Shown here piece by piece: positions 1 to 7,674 of a stretch of DNA of 29,233 nt. Position 1 is the first letter of the stretch. Each line of letters opens with the position of its first letter. Both the position numbers and the translations under genes were made by a program. Below the pieces are notes generated by a model. It saw nothing but the letters and a program-made list of their open reading frames with translations, was not told the origin of the DNA and did no database searches. The DNA is from Roseburia sp. (GTDB lineage Bacteria; Bacillota_A; Clostridia; Lachnospirales; Lachnospiraceae): the NCBI GenBank assembly GCA_019411365.1, contig DXQT01000030.1, positions 1 to 29,233 of the forward strand, given 5' to 3'.

Positions 1-90
1 TTAGTATGTTTTGTAACTTTGATTTGATAAAAAAGATAGGTTTATTGTAAGGGGTGATTTTGGGAAAGTCAAGAAATTAATTGACTTTGT

Positions 91-243
91 TTATCCGCGC
101 TCCTTTTCCTTTTCCTTTTCCCGTTCCTGCTCCTTATCCTGCCGCAAAATACTGTCAATGTTGTGTTTAATAATACCATATTCTTTGGTCTGTTTTTTAA
201 ACGGTTGATTGCATAGGTAGTAAATAGCGATTTTACTACTTTC
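91..243 (-). pseudogene. C-terminal remnant, Lys/Glu-rich tail, unknown protein
   Basis: An open frame of 50 codons without a convincing start runs between stops. It reads as a plausible protein C-terminus: a mixed segment (KIAIYYLCNQPFKKQ), then KHNIDSILRQDKEQE, then a Lys/Glu/Arg-rich tail. Highly charged tails of this kind occur in proteins of conjugative elements, but I do not recognise the family. The upstream end stops abruptly at a TAG (244-246), beside the Abi_2 fragment on the other strand, so this looks like debris at a junction. It could also be chance coding. Confidence 0.25.
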
Positions 244-261
244 CTAACTACCTTTGAGACG

Positions 262-483
262 GAATGCATGAAGGGAAATTATCTTACAATCGGTAATTTA
301 TCATATCTGTACTCAGCCTTAAAAGATTCCGAAAAGAACACAATTGCAAAGTATTATTCTGAAAAATACAACAAACAGTATAAGCCATCTTCTCATTTGA
401 GAATTAGTAGTAGAGACATGGAATCTGCATTAAAGATTTTTAACTTAATAAGAAACCAGTGTGCTCATAGTTATTGCACATGA
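262..483 (+). pseudogene. Abi_2 (AbiD/AbiF-like HEPN) protein fragment
   Basis: The frame encodes LTIGNLSYLYSALKDS followed about 40 residues later by LKIFNLIRNQCAH. This is the arrangement in the C-terminal half of Abi_2 (AbiD/AbiF-like) phage-abortive-infection proteins, where R-x4-H (here RNQCAH) is the HEPN RNase motif. Full-length members are about 300 residues; only about 70 remain. The frame is open upstream only to a TAG at 214-216, and that extension does not resemble the family, so the 5' part is gone. The 3' end stops four residues after the motif, right at the end of the converging hypothetical gene. I read it as a decayed fragment truncated at both ends. Confidence 0.6.
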
Positions 484-1163
484 TATACCCTATTCTCATC
501 GCCACGCTTCATCTCCAGCGCTGTCCCATCCTTCCAGTCACAGCAATTGCGTAAGTACTCCGCCTCCGTGTTCAAAAAGTTTTCCGCATTTGGCGGCAGC
601 ACAATCGGCTCAATCGTATTGTTTTCGTAATTGCAGACATAAATGGTTTTGACACAATTTAAAAATACCCTGTCAAATCGCATTTTTTTCTTTTCCTGTG
701 TATATCTCATATATTCAAACAGTGCACCTGCATCAATATCATTCTCGTCGGTCGGATGTAGAAAAAGATACAAACCATTGTAGTGCTTATGGATATAATT
801 TGCATTTAGTTTTTCCAGTTTGCGGTCAAAACGATATTTCGCCTTGGAAAGATAATCCTGCTGCACAGTATTATCTGGCAGAATCGCCCAAAACCTTCCA
901 TTGTAAAAATTCAACCGCTCTCCATATTTATCAAACGCCAAAGAAGGTAGTTCCTCTTTCCGGCAACCAAGATATTTTTCGATAAAACTCTCCTCCTGCC
1001 CGTCATCCGGCAAAAGTGCCTGACTGACTTCCAGCCCGAAATCCATGTTTGGATTAATCCAGTCCGGCGATTCACTTTTCACAAAATATGGTTCGTATTC
1101 CTTCCACAGATATTTCAATGATACCGCCGCATAAATTTCATTCAAAAGCTTTTCATATGCCAC
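471..1163 (-). CDS. hypothetical protein, about 230 aa
   Basis: I do not recognise a named family. The product is soluble and mixed alpha/beta, with no signal peptide or membrane segment. Near the N-terminus it has SESPDWINPNMDFGLEVSQA, resembling the PD...(G)xEv pattern in many uncharacterised proteins that may carry a PD-(D/E)xK-like nuclease fold; that is only inference. It ends with a Cys pair (RNCCDW). The frame extends to a TTG at 1188-1190 without a ribosome site. I prefer the GTG at 1161-1163, which has an AGGCAGG-like site eight bases upstream. Its stop lies within the end of the Abi_2 fragment, so it sits at the edge of mobile debris. Confidence 0.6.
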   Translation of the reverse strand: MAYEKLLNEIYAAVSLKYLWKEYEPYFVKSESPDWINPNMDFGLEVSQALLPDDGQEESFIEKYLGCRKEELPSLAFDKYGERLNFYNGRFWAILPDNTVQQDYLSKAKYRFDRKLEKLNANYIHKHYNGLYLFLHPTDENDIDAGALFEYMRYTQEKKKMRFDRVFLNCVKTIYVCNYENNTIEPIVLPPNAENFLNTEAEYLRNCCDWKDGTALEMKRGDENRVYHVQ

Positions 1164-1195
1164 CAGATTTACCTGCCTTTTCTTCCACAATTTTA

Positions 1196-1224
1196 TTGAC
1201 GAAAATGTTTTTTTCCGATAGGAT
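1196..1224 (+). promoter_or_regulatory. candidate promoter for the 74-aa membrane protein
   Basis: TTGACG at 1196-1201 and TAGGAT at 1219-1224 are separated by 17 bases. The transcript would start about 110 bases before the ATG at 1345, and its leader would contain the inverted repeat at 1268-1285. Both boxes deviate from consensus, so this is a tentative call. Confidence 0.35.
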
Positions 1225-1267
1225 GATTATATCGTGATTTCATCACTCAATAATTTCGCCGCTCGCC

Positions 1268-1285
1268 GAACATATAAATATGTTC
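1268..1285. repeat. inverted repeat GAACATAT-AA-ATATGTTC
   Basis: Perfect 8-base arms surround a 2-base centre in the presumed leader of the small membrane protein. It is AT-rich and could be a regulator operator or a small hairpin. The GAAC/GTTC ends recall a LexA box, but the spacing is 10 rather than 4 bases. Confidence 0.4.
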
Positions 1286-1344
1286 TTTTCGCTTGCGCTC
1301 ATTATACCATAACTTATTCGATTTTTCCTGAAAGGATTCAAAAT

Positions 1345-1569
1345 ATGAAAAAAGTAAAACAAATTTTAGCAATCGTCGGTGTCATTATTCTGGTTGGACT
1401 TTATGTCTCTACCATCGTATGTGCAGTTTCTGCCAGTGAAAATTTTATGAACATGCTCATGACATCCATTTATGCCTCTGTGATCATCCCTGTTTTGATC
1501 TGGGCATACAGTTTTATTTACAAACTGATCAAAAAAGATTCCGAAGAAAAAGATACTGCAGAGCATTAA
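1345..1569 (+). CDS. small two-TM membrane protein, 74 aa
   Basis: The start is the ATG preceded by an AAAGGA-type ribosome site (about 1332-1337). The longer in-frame extension to 1234 has no such site and an unlikely composition. The product has two hydrophobic helices, about residues 7-28 (ILAIVGVIILVGLYVSTIV) and 39-60, and a charged C-terminal tail (KLIKKDSEEKDTAEH). Small proteins like this are common in Clostridia and usually have no assigned role. It converges on the DUF4340 gene and shares the hairpin at 1573-1609 as a terminator. Function unknown. Confidence 0.6.
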   Translation: MKKVKQILAIVGVIILVGLYVSTIVCAVSASENFMNMLMTSIYASVIIPVLIWAYSFIYKLIKKDSEEKDTAEH

Positions 1570-1572
1570 AAA

Positions 1573-1609
1573 ATCAGCACCTGAACAAAATTTTCTGTCA
1601 GGTGCTGAT
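1573..1609 (-). terminator. intrinsic terminator of the GldFG/DUF4340 operon
   Basis: Perfect 12-bp stem (1573-1584 with 1598-1609) and a 13-base loop. On the minus strand it is followed by a run of T (A run at 1568-1573), making it a strong terminator for the operon ending at 1626. On the plus strand the tail is weaker (CTGCTTTTAT), but it probably also ends the convergent 74-aa gene. Confidence 0.85.
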
Positions 1610-1625
1610 CCTGCTTTTATCTTAT

Positions 1626-2228
1626 TTATTCTTCTGTGTTCTCAGATACAGTTTCTGTGTTCTCAACTGTCTCCGTGCTTTCTGTATCCTCTGTGACTGT
1701 CAGCTCCTCAATCGTTTTTGAAAAAGCATCCGCAAGAGACGTTTCTGTCAGATAAATGCTTCCTCCATCAGCTGAAATAATATAGTATGCATTCAAAGTA
1801 TCATTTTTATTTCCTACAAAAAGAGAAACAGACCCTTCACTTGTTGTGTAGGATATCAGATCTTCCGGCTGGTCAAATCCAAACTCTTTCAGATCTGTAT
1901 AATCACTGATCTCTTCTATTGCTGTCAGCGATGACAGTGTTGAAAGCATGCTGTCGATTGCTTCTTCATCCATATCCAGTGATGTGTCTCCGTCATAGGT
2001 CCATGTATCCCCATCTTTTGTAAAAGAATAAGTCACGTGATCGATCTCATACGTAAATGCTGTGATCGTGTCAACGTCCACTTTGGAAATATAAATGGTA
2101 GAAGCCTCTTCTTCCGCTGTTTTCTCTTCCTCTTTATTTTTGTTATACCATTTCATTCCGAAGGTGGCAGCGATAAGCACTGCCAGCACGATCAGAATTA
2201 CAATAAACTGAATTTTCTGTTTTTTCAT
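1626..2228 (-). CDS. DUF4340 domain-containing membrane-anchored protein
   Basis: 200 aa. An N-terminal anchor (about residues 8-26) is followed by an acidic linker and an extracytoplasmic domain of the DUF4340 type, with repeated beta-strand patterns such as DVDTITAFTYEIDHVTYSF and a FGFDQPEDLISY motif. The C-terminus is a low-complexity Thr/Glu/Ser tail. DUF4340 proteins typically occur beside GldA/GldFG-like ABC transporters, as here: the gene follows the permease-GldG fusion by about 42 bases and is last in the operon. GGAGA lies 10 bases before the ATG. The role is presumably as an accessory part of the ABC system; its substrate is unknown. Confidence 0.8.
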   Translation of the reverse strand: MKKQKIQFIVILIVLAVLIAATFGMKWYNKNKEEEKTAEEEASTIYISKVDVDTITAFTYEIDHVTYSFTKDGDTWTYDGDTSLDMDEEAIDSMLSTLSSLTAIEEISDYTDLKEFGFDQPEDLISYTTSEGSVSLFVGNKNDTLNAYYIISADGGSIYLTETSLADAFSKTIEELTVTEDTESTETVENTETVSENTEE

Positions 2229-2270
2229 ATTCTATCTGTCTCCAATCTTGATTTTCTATTATCTATTGTT

Positions 2271-4394
2271 TTATTTTTTTCTTCTTGATGCCCATATCAC
2301 AATTCCAAGAATCATCATAATGACCGGAAGCACGATCATCAGACCAAGCCCGTACAGGATCCCTGCCGCCGCATCCACCGTGATGGCGCTGAGCGTGTAA
2401 TCTTTTGTCGGGATCACACTTGTTGCAAGATCAGAATCGCCAACCATCTGGGCAATGATATCTGTAAACATTGCGCTGTTATTTCCGGAAACGATCTGGT
2501 CTGCACTGTCTGCAAACATTTCCACAGATCCGGCGACCACTACTTTTGCGACTGTATCTTCATCGATTGTTTTTTCCATGGCAACCGCAACCGCAAATGT
2601 TCCTGCAGCATCTCCCTCTTCCAGCTCTGATGTTGTTGCATTTGCTGCATCTGTCTTTGATACTGCTTTATCTGTCGTCTCCAATAATGCTGTATAAGTT
2701 GTATCATCTGTATCTTCCCCATAGGTGATTGCCTCGCTGTATGGAGCAAAGATATATGAACCGCTGACGGAACTTGTATATGCACTTGAATTTACGTCAG
2801 GAAGCAGGTAATACGGTGTATTGCTGTAATAATAGGATTTATCATTTTCCATGACAATGCCGGAAACACGCTCCATTCCGCAGGCTGACAGGATCGACTC
2901 GAAGTTTTCCAAACCCTGTGCCTGGAAATTGCAGGTGATCAGCACTTTTCCACCCTGATTGATATAATCGATCACTTTGCTGGCATCATCCTCCGAAAAA
3001 TCAGTGGTCGGTCCATTAATAATCAACGCTGCTGCATCTTCCGGAACCGCATCCTCTTTTAATAATGCAAGGTCAGATAATGTGATATTTGCTTTTTCAA
3101 TTGCCTCTGTAAATCCACCGGATAAAGCTGTTTCCCCATGTCCGGATACCTGATAAATCACCGGAAGCTCTGTGGAATCCATGGTCACATACTGAATCGC
3201 ACTTGTAAGCTGTCCCTCTGCATCATATCCATCAATGCTTCTGGAATAACTGCTGTAATCATAACTATAGGTATACACATCATTGTAATCAATAACTCTG
3301 GAACGCTCGCTGCTCACAACGATCATGCTGTTTGAAGTTACAGAACTGTCTGTATACTGCGCAGCAAAAGTCGGGTTTGCAGCCGGATTGATATAGGAAA
3401 CTTTGATGTGATTCGACAGGGATTCATATCTCTGTAATGTCTCATCCAGCTTTGTATCTTTTGATGCATCGGACACCAGCACATAAATTGTCACATCCTC
3501 GTCGAGACTTTTCAGATAATCCTTCGTATCGTCTGTGATGGAATAAATTTTCGTTGAAGTGACATCAATGGATGTCCATGTTGCCGGAAGTTCTGCCACG
3601 AACAGGTTCACAACAACGGTCACTGCCACCATTGCAATGATCATTCCCATTGAAAATACACCTGTCGATATTTTTTTGGAGCTGATGCTCCAGCGGCGTT
3701 TCTGAACGGACTGCCCTGTCAGGAACAAAAGTAATGCAATGATCGTTACGTAATAGACAATTCCCGCCACATCCAGTGTTCCATTCATAAAGTTATCAAG
3801 CGGCGTATAAAAATCGTAGCAGCCTAAAATTTTTGTCAGAAGATTTCCGCTCTCTGAGATCAGATTACAAATGCTTCCCATCATATAGCCGGCAAATAAT
3901 GCAACAAATGTCAAAACTGCGGAAATCACCTGGCTTTCGGTCAATGAGGAAATAAACATACCAACGGCAATGCAGGCGCAGCCATACAGCCAGAATCCAA
4001 GCACTGCTGCATAGGATTCCCCTAATGGGATCGTTCCGTAGGACATTAACAGCAATGGTGTGATCGCAATGATCACCATATCTATGGTAAATACAAAAGC
4101 CATTGCGAGATATTTTCCCAATACTACTTTTCCCACAGATACCGGTGCAGTCAGGATCAACTGGTCTGTTCTGCTGTGGCGTTCCTCCGCAAAACTGCGC
4201 ATAGTCAGCACAGGTACCGTGATCAGCATGATAAATGCGATCGCCGACAGTGAGTAAGAAATATAAGGATAGCCTGCGCGCAGATTGTAAACATAAAAAT
4301 ATAGTCCATAGAGTACAAGAACTGCTGCAATAAACAACCATCCTGTCACCGTCTGAAAGTAAGCTTTTACTTCTCTTTTTAATATCGCAAACAT
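2271..4394 (-). CDS. ABC permease fused to GldG-like auxiliary domain
   Basis: 707 aa with two parts. Residues 1-230 are an ABC-2 type permease with about six membrane helices (GldF-like, with ILTAPVSVGKVVLGKYLA after the second helix pair). A new helix at about 246-268 leads into a large extracytoplasmic GldG/ABC_transp_aux domain, with VSGHGE at 416-421 and ALIINGPTTDFSEDD further on. A final helix near 680-702 has the basic end ASRRKK. GldF and GldG are separate in Bacteroidetes gliding systems; fusion is common in Clostridia, where the substrate is not known. Its ATG overlaps the ATPase stop (TAATG), indicating translational coupling, with GGAGG a few bases upstream. Confidence 0.85.
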   Translation of the reverse strand: MFAILKREVKAYFQTVTGWLFIAAVLVLYGLYFYVYNLRAGYPYISYSLSAIAFIMLITVPVLTMRSFAEERHSRTDQLILTAPVSVGKVVLGKYLAMAFVFTIDMVIIAITPLLLMSYGTIPLGESYAAVLGFWLYGCACIAVGMFISSLTESQVISAVLTFVALFAGYMMGSICNLISESGNLLTKILGCYDFYTPLDNFMNGTLDVAGIVYYVTIIALLLFLTGQSVQKRRWSISSKKISTGVFSMGMIIAMVAVTVVVNLFVAELPATWTSIDVTSTKIYSITDDTKDYLKSLDEDVTIYVLVSDASKDTKLDETLQRYESLSNHIKVSYINPAANPTFAAQYTDSSVTSNSMIVVSSERSRVIDYNDVYTYSYDYSSYSRSIDGYDAEGQLTSAIQYVTMDSTELPVIYQVSGHGETALSGGFTEAIEKANITLSDLALLKEDAVPEDAAALIINGPTTDFSEDDASKVIDYINQGGKVLITCNFQAQGLENFESILSACGMERVSGIVMENDKSYYYSNTPYYLLPDVNSSAYTSSVSGSYIFAPYSEAITYGEDTDDTTYTALLETTDKAVSKTDAANATTSELEEGDAAGTFAVAVAMEKTIDEDTVAKVVVAGSVEMFADSADQIVSGNNSAMFTDIIAQMVGDSDLATSVIPTKDYTLSAITVDAAAGILYGLGLMIVLPVIMMILGIVIWASRRKK

Positions 4395-5413
4395 TATTCC
4401 CCGTCCTCCTTACTCTCTTTTCCAAAATGAGGCTTTACAAAATGGAGTTTTTTCTCCGGCAGAACTTCCTTCTGTGTCCCCTCTTTTTCCGTAAGTTCGA
4501 GGAACACATCCTCAAGAGATTTTGAAACGGGATTCATCTGCAGAATGACAAATCCATGGTTGACACAGGAGGCAAACACCTGTTCCCTGATATCCATTCC
4601 CGGTTTTGCGATCAGATTCAGATGTACACACGCTTCGTCCTTCTGCTCTAATGGAATGCATTTTTCAACTTCTGCGATCCCGGTGAATGTCTCCTGCACT
4701 GCCGCATTGTCTCCTTTGATCAGAAGTTCGATCTCCTGCGCCCCGGACATCTGTTTCATCAGATTCTCCGTGGAATCGCCTGCCACTAATTTTCCTTTGG
4801 AAATAATGAAAATGTGATCACACACTGCAGATATTTCAGACAAAATGTGCGAATTTAAAATAACCGTATGATTTTTGCCAAGTTCTTTGATGAGGTCACG
4901 GATCTCTATGATCTGTTTTGGATCAAGTCCGACCGTCGGTTCGTCCAGAATGATGATCTCCGGATACCCTAACACTGCCTGTGCAAATCCGACTCTCTGC
5001 CTGTAGCCTTTTGACAGGTTACGGATCAGTCTTGACTGCTGTGCAGTGATTCCGGTCGTCTCCATCGCCTCCTCCACATATTTATTTCTCCGACCCTTTT
5101 CGAGTTTCTTTAACTCTGCCACAAAGTTCAGATACTCCCTGACTGTCATATCCACATAAAGAGGCGGGATCTCCGGCAGATATCCCACACATTTTTTTGC
5201 TTCTTCCGGCTGTGCAAAAATATCAAATCCGTTGATTTTTACCTCTCCGCTGGTTGCACCTAAATACCCTGTAATAATGTTCATCGTGGTGGATTTTCCG
5301 GCGCCGTTTGGTCCTAAAAATCCATAAATTTTTCCTGGTTCCACAGTCAATGTCAGATCATTCACTGCAATATGGTCGCCATATTTTTTTACCAGATGGC
5401 TGATCTCGATCAC
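4394..5413 (-). CDS. ABC transporter ATP-binding protein (GldA-like)
   Basis: 339 aa from the preferred GTG start. Walker A is GFLGPNGAGKST, the signature is LSKGYRQR and Walker B is EIIILDEPTVGLD, followed by the switch His in LNSHILSE. The C-terminal 100 residues are the regulatory extension usual for GldA/CcmA-type ATPases of ABC-2 exporters. The frame can be extended 13 codons to an ATG at 5452, but the GTG at 5411-5413 has AAGGAGG eight bases upstream and gives the expected start MIEISHLVKKYG. It powers the downstream permease-GldG fusion, to which it is coupled by a 1-base overlap. Exported substrate unknown. Confidence 0.9.
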   Translation of the reverse strand: MIEISHLVKKYGDHIAVNDLTLTVEPGKIYGFLGPNGAGKSTTMNIITGYLGATSGEVKINGFDIFAQPEEAKKCVGYLPEIPPLYVDMTVREYLNFVAELKKLEKGRRNKYVEEAMETTGITAQQSRLIRNLSKGYRQRVGFAQAVLGYPEIIILDEPTVGLDPKQIIEIRDLIKELGKNHTVILNSHILSEISAVCDHIFIISKGKLVAGDSTENLMKQMSGAQEIELLIKGDNAAVQETFTGIAEVEKCIPLEQKDEACVHLNLIAKPGMDIREQVFASCVNHGFVILQMNPVSKSLEDVFLELTEKEGTQKEVLPEKKLHFVKPHFGKESKEDGE

Positions 5414-5489
5414 AATCTTTTCCTCCTTACTTCCGGCTCGCATGAAAATCACGAAATCCGTCTGTTTTCACGAATTTCGCAACTGTCGG

Positions 5490-5516
5490 TTTTCGATAGT
5501 ATTATCTTATCGAAAA
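5490..5516. promoter_or_regulatory. operator-like inverted repeat upstream of the Gld-type operon
   Basis: Arms TTTTCGATA (5490-5498) and TATCGAAAA (5508-5516) are perfect over nine bases with a 9-base spacer. On the minus strand the spacer carries AGATAATACT, a possible -10 region for the operon starting at 5413. A palindrome around a -10 is a usual repressor arrangement, but no regulator gene is adjacent. Confidence 0.4.
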
Positions 5517-5591
5517 AATGTGTTTTCTTTTGGAAAAAAATGTGATAACTTTGTGAAACGACGATTTTTTCTCTTCTTAAATACCTGTTAT

Positions 5592-6200
5592 TTAGACATA
5601 TATATTGTATTTCTTCAGATCCTCTTTCACCTGCCCGATCGTCTCAAAGCAGATTCCGTGGATTCCGGCTTTTTCGGCTCCCTCGATATTTTCCATCCGG
5701 TCATCGATAAATACACACTCATCCGCTGTGAGCTGATATTTTTTTAATAATGTCTCATAGATTTCCACATCCGGTTTGACCTGTCTCACACTGTAAGAAA
5801 AGATATCGCCGTCTGTCAACAGTAAGAAATCCAGCGCATTGTCCTTCGTTCTCTGATAAGTCCAATCTCCATAGTTAGAAAGAATATACACATGCAAGCC
5901 TTCTTTTTTCATATTGGAAATCCATTCTTTCGTATAGGAAAACTGTGTGATTGCCAGTTCCAGATGATTCCAGAACAGATCGATCTCTTTTTTATATTCC
6001 GGTGCCTTCTCATAAAATGCCTGTAGGATCTGTTCATCTGACCAGACGCCACGGTCTGTCTCAAGCCAGACCGGAGTATTGACCGTAGCATCCGCAACTG
6101 CTTTCACTGTCTTATCATCAAATCCAAGTTGTTTCATTGCGTCTTCCGGCTCCCACGCCACAAGAACTTTCCCGACATCTAAAATTATATTCTTTACCAT
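5592..6200 (-). CDS. HAD-family hydrolase (YihX-like, IA subfamily)
   Basis: 202 aa. Motif I is IILDVGKVLV near the N-terminus: the nucleophile Asp is present, but the usual second Asp is Gly, as in the YihX-like group (DxGNV). Motif II is YILSNYG, the motif III Lys is in RQVKPDVEIYE, and motif IV is CVFIDDRMENIEGAEKAG. A helical cap lies between motifs I and II. Family members are phosphatases of small phosphorylated metabolites; the substrate cannot be read from sequence. The ATG at 6198-6200 has GGAGG five bases upstream; the earlier in-frame ATG at 6212 overlaps that ribosome site and is unlikely. It lies downstream of purA, behind purA's terminator. Confidence 0.85.
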   Translation of the reverse strand: MVKNIILDVGKVLVAWEPEDAMKQLGFDDKTVKAVADATVNTPVWLETDRGVWSDEQILQAFYEKAPEYKKEIDLFWNHLELAITQFSYTKEWISNMKKEGLHVYILSNYGDWTYQRTKDNALDFLLLTDGDIFSYSVRQVKPDVEIYETLLKKYQLTADECVFIDDRMENIEGAEKAGIHGICFETIGQVKEDLKKYNIYV

Positions 6201-6226
6201 ACAATCCTCCATGTTTTGTCACAAAA

Positions 6227-6251
6227 GGCAGGGTGCCACTGCACGCCTGCC
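6227..6251 (-). terminator. intrinsic terminator of purA
   Basis: GGCAGG-GTGC (6227-6236) pairs with GCAC-G-CCTGCC (6241-6251), giving a 10-bp stem with a one-base bulge and a CACT loop. On the minus strand it is followed by TTTTGT. It lies 10 bases after the purA stop. Confidence 0.75.
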
Positions 6252-6260
6252 TCAGTCTCT

Positions 6261-7541
6261 TTATTTATTGCGGTAAATGATATCTTCTCTTCCTGGTCCG
6301 TTAGAAACCATTGTGATCGGGTATCCGATCTGTCCTTCAATGAACTCAATGTAATTTCTGCAGTTTTCCGGAAGATCCTCGTATTTCTTAATTCCACGGA
6401 TATCACATTTCCATCCCGGAAGTTTTTTGAATACTGGTTTTGCTTTCTCTAATTTTGCAGTTACAGGGAAGTCTGTGGTTACTTCTCCGTCGATATCGTA
6501 TCCAACACATACCGGGATCTCATCTAAGTATCCTAATACGTCAAGTACGGTAAGCGCTACATCCGTTGTTCCCTGCAGACGGCATCCATACTTACTTGCA
6601 ACACAGTCATACCATCCCATTCTTCTTGGACGTCCGGTTGTTGCTCCGAATTCACCGCCGTCTCCGCCGCGTCTTCTCAGTTCGTCAGCCTCGTCTCCGA
6701 AGATCTCACTTACAAATGCACCTGCTCCTACTGCGGAAGAGTATGCTTTACTTACTGTTACGATCTTCTTGATCTCATATGGTGGGATACCTGCTCCGAT
6801 CGCACCGTATGCTGCCAAGGTGGAAGAAGAGGTTACCATTGGATAAATTCCGTGATCTGGATCTTTTAAGGTACCAAGCTGACCTTCTAATAAGATCTTC
6901 TTGCCTTCCTTGATTGCTTTGTCCAAGAATAAAGAAACATCTCCGACATACGGAGCGACCATGTCTCTGTACTCATGCAAAGTAGCTAATAACTCTTCTT
7001 CCTTTAATAATGGTTTGTGATACATATGCTCAAGCATAATGTTCTTTGTCTCGCAGGTACGTTTTATTTTTGCCTGTAATAATTCCTCGTCGAATAACTC
7101 ACTTAACTGGAAACCGATCTTTGCATATTTGTCTGAATAAAATGGTGCGATACCGGACTTGGTAGAACCGAAAGAATTCTTTCCAAGACGCTCCTCCTCA
7201 TACTGATCGAAAAGAACGTGGTATGGCATAACGATCTGTGCTCTATCTGAAATCATGATTTTTGGTGCAGGCACATTGCGGTCTGTGATCGATTTGATCT
7301 CACTTATTACCTTCGGGATATCCAGTGCAACACCGTTTCCGATAATGTTGGTGATGTGGCTGTGGAATACACCGGATGGCAATGTATGTAATGCAAATTT
7401 ACCATAGTTGTTTACGATGGTGTGACCTGCATTTGCTCCACCCTGAAAACGGATAACGATGTCCGCTTCATCTGCAAGCATATCTGTGATTTTTCCTTTT
7501 CCCTCGTCGCCCCAGTTAGCGCCTACTACTGCTGTAACCAT
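6261..7541 (-). CDS. purA: adenylosuccinate synthetase (divergent form)
   Basis: 426 aa, normal length. It joins IMP and Asp using GTP, the first committed step from IMP to AMP. Seen: the P-loop NWGDEGKGK (residues 9-17) with the catalytic Asp, RFQGGANAGHT with the catalytic His (about 31-41), IIGNGVALD, TTGRPRRMGWYD, and VSNGPGRED near the end. The central part diverges from textbook PurA: TTGRGIGP is replaced by STKSGIAP, and the position of the intersubunit IMP-binding Arg appears to be Lys. I recall the same form from other Lachnospiraceae. The ATG at 7539-7541 has AGGAGG eight bases upstream; the in-frame ATG at 7559 lies ahead of that site. Its leader contains a terminator-like hairpin. 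Confidence 0.92.
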   Translation of the reverse strand: MVTAVVGANWGDEGKGKITDMLADEADIVIRFQGGANAGHTIVNNYGKFALHTLPSGVFHSHITNIIGNGVALDIPKVISEIKSITDRNVPAPKIMISDRAQIVMPYHVLFDQYEEERLGKNSFGSTKSGIAPFYSDKYAKIGFQLSELFDEELLQAKIKRTCETKNIMLEHMYHKPLLKEEELLATLHEYRDMVAPYVGDVSLFLDKAIKEGKKILLEGQLGTLKDPDHGIYPMVTSSSTLAAYGAIGAGIPPYEIKKIVTVSKAYSSAVGAGAFVSEIFGDEADELRRRGGDGGEFGATTGRPRRMGWYDCVASKYGCRLQGTTDVALTVLDVLGYLDEIPVCVGYDIDGEVTTDFPVTAKLEKAKPVFKKLPGWKCDIRGIKKYEDLPENCRNYIEFIEGQIGYPITMVSNGPGREDIIYRNK

Positions 7542-7559
7542 TTGATTTTCCTCCTGCAT

Positions 7560-7590
7560 AAAAAAAGTGATGGTCTGTAAAAACCATCAC
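7560..7590 (-). promoter_or_regulatory. terminator-like hairpin in the purA leader (possible attenuator)
   Basis: On the minus strand GTGATGGT and ACCATCAC (7583-7590 and 7567-7574) form an 8-bp stem with an 8-base loop. It is followed directly by seven U, and the AGGAGG site of purA begins about six bases later. Because it lies downstream of the TATAAT at 7613-7618, it would be transcribed in the purA leader and could end or pause transcription before the gene. Confidence 0.5.
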
Positions 7591-7612
7591 ACTTTCCTGT
7601 TTTTACTTTATG

Positions 7613-7641
7613 ATTATACACGAATATATGTCATAAGTAAA
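7613..7641 (-). promoter_or_regulatory. purA promoter
   Basis: On the minus strand a perfect TATAAT (7613-7618) is preceded by a 17-base spacer and TTTACT (7636-7641, four of six). The start point would be near 7606, giving a leader of about 65 bases. The region 7600-7675 is otherwise AT-rich with no terminator for the upstream VanZ-family gene. Confidence 0.6.
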
Positions 7642-7674
7642 ATTAATATTCATTATATTTGATATAATTGTTTA

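Noticed and set aside
65..88. Hairpin AAAGTCAA/TTGACTTT as a terminator
   Set aside because: The stem is 8 bp and AT-rich, with no T-run after it on either strand and no convincing gene ending before it.
69..269. 66-aa Arg/Lys-rich open frame on the minus strand
   Set aside because: It overlaps the more protein-like frame at 91-243 in another phase and has no ribosome site or recognisable motif.
1268..1285. LexA (SOS) box
   Set aside because: The arms GAAC and GTTC are 10 bases apart. The Gram-positive LexA box needs four, so this is kept only as a generic inverted repeat.
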